Origin: an uncultured Eubacteriales bacterium
GTDB lineage: Bacteria > Bacillota > Clostridia > Christensenellales > Christensenellaceae
DNA length: 5,058 nt
NCBI GenBank assembly: GCA_905193725.1
Contig: CAJJPW010000167.1
Span: 1-5,058, forward strand
Reading direction: 5' to 3'
Shown here: in pieces, positions 4,890 to 5,058 of the stretch
How positions within the stretch are numbered: the first letter of the stretch is position 1
How the letters are laid out: the number at the start of each line of letters is the position of its first letter
Notes under the pieces: model-generated
The model's database searches: none
Seen by the model: only the letters and a program-made list of their open reading frames with translations
What the model was told of the DNA's origin: nothing
Translations under genes and position numbers: made by a program

Positions 4890-5058
4890 CTATTCAGCCG
4901 TCTGTAGAGTGAGGACAGCCAGCTGAGGGCGATTATTTACGCGAAAGGGAAATAGGTTGTTGCCCAGGCCTCTGCTCACTTCCATGGCAGTATCCCCCAT
5001 TTGGTAGATGCCCTCTGTGTATTTGGGTAACAGGCCCTGATCCGGCGCGATAAGCCCT
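4890..5058 (-). CDS. Calcineurin-like metallophosphoesterase, C-terminal fragment
   Basis: Only the last 55 codons are inside the window; the 5' part lies beyond the right edge. They read GLIAPDQGLLPKYTEGIYQ, then GDTAMEVSRGLGNNLFPFRV and NNRPQLAVLTL. This is the characteristic end of YkuE/YaeI-type metallophosphoesterases, whose C-terminus carries 'G-x-x-P-x-Q-G-x-x-P-K-Y-T', 'S-R-G-L-G-N' and 'N-R-P-E-x-x-x-x-x-L'. The glutamate usually following NRP is glutamine here. The catalytic metal-binding motifs (D-x-H, GD-x-x-D, GNHD) would be in the missing part. No terminator is evident between its stop and the GNAT gene 69 nt downstream, so readthrough is likely. Confidence 0.85.
   Translation of the reverse strand, partial: GLIAPDQGLLPKYTEGIYQMGDTAMEVSRGLGNNLFPFRVNNRPQLAVLTLQTAE

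Overview
The window looks like a chromosomal stretch of a Gram-positive anaerobe of the class Clostridia (Bacillota). The support is strong AGGAGG-type ribosome binding sites before nearly every gene, TTGACT/TATAAT-type promoters, mid-range GC in the genes with a markedly AT-rich promoter region, and family content typical of Clostridia (DUF3795, SdpI-like, calcineurin-like phosphoesterase). No rRNA, intact tRNA, CRISPR array or insertion sequence was found.

Layout. Positions 1-1678 hold three minus-strand genes that read leftward as a probable operon: a DUF3795 zinc-ribbon-like domain fused to a GNAT acetyltransferase (797-1678), an SRPBCC/START-like protein (341-748), and an SdpI-like membrane protein cut by the left edge (1-320, TTG start). 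A candidate promoter lies at 1767-1795. Positions 1679-2516 form an unusually long divergent intergenic region of about 840 bp with no convincing gene. Its right end is very AT-rich and carries the promoter of the only large plus-strand gene. That gene (2517-3311) encodes a protein with two winged-helix-like segments and no known function.

Positions 3312-3666 are the most unusual part. They contain a long imperfect inverted repeat, a strong minus-strand extended -10 promoter inside that repeat, two hairpins, and a compact plus-strand unit: an ideal ribosome binding site, a 39-codon ORF for a peptide with a hydrophobic N-terminus, and a textbook intrinsic terminator. The small ORF with its flanking structures is the best candidate for an undescribed small system (membrane peptide with a possible small RNA), but this rests on sequence features alone.

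Positions 3667-5058 hold a second minus-strand cluster: the C-terminus of a calcineurin-like metallophosphoesterase (4890-5058), a GNAT acetyltransferase (4323-4820), and a small nucleotidyltransferase (3667-4326) whose start codon overlaps the GNAT stop in an ATGA. The pairing of an acetyltransferase and a nucleotidyltransferase by translational coupling suggests a joint role in modifying a small molecule. The substrate cannot be read from the sequence.
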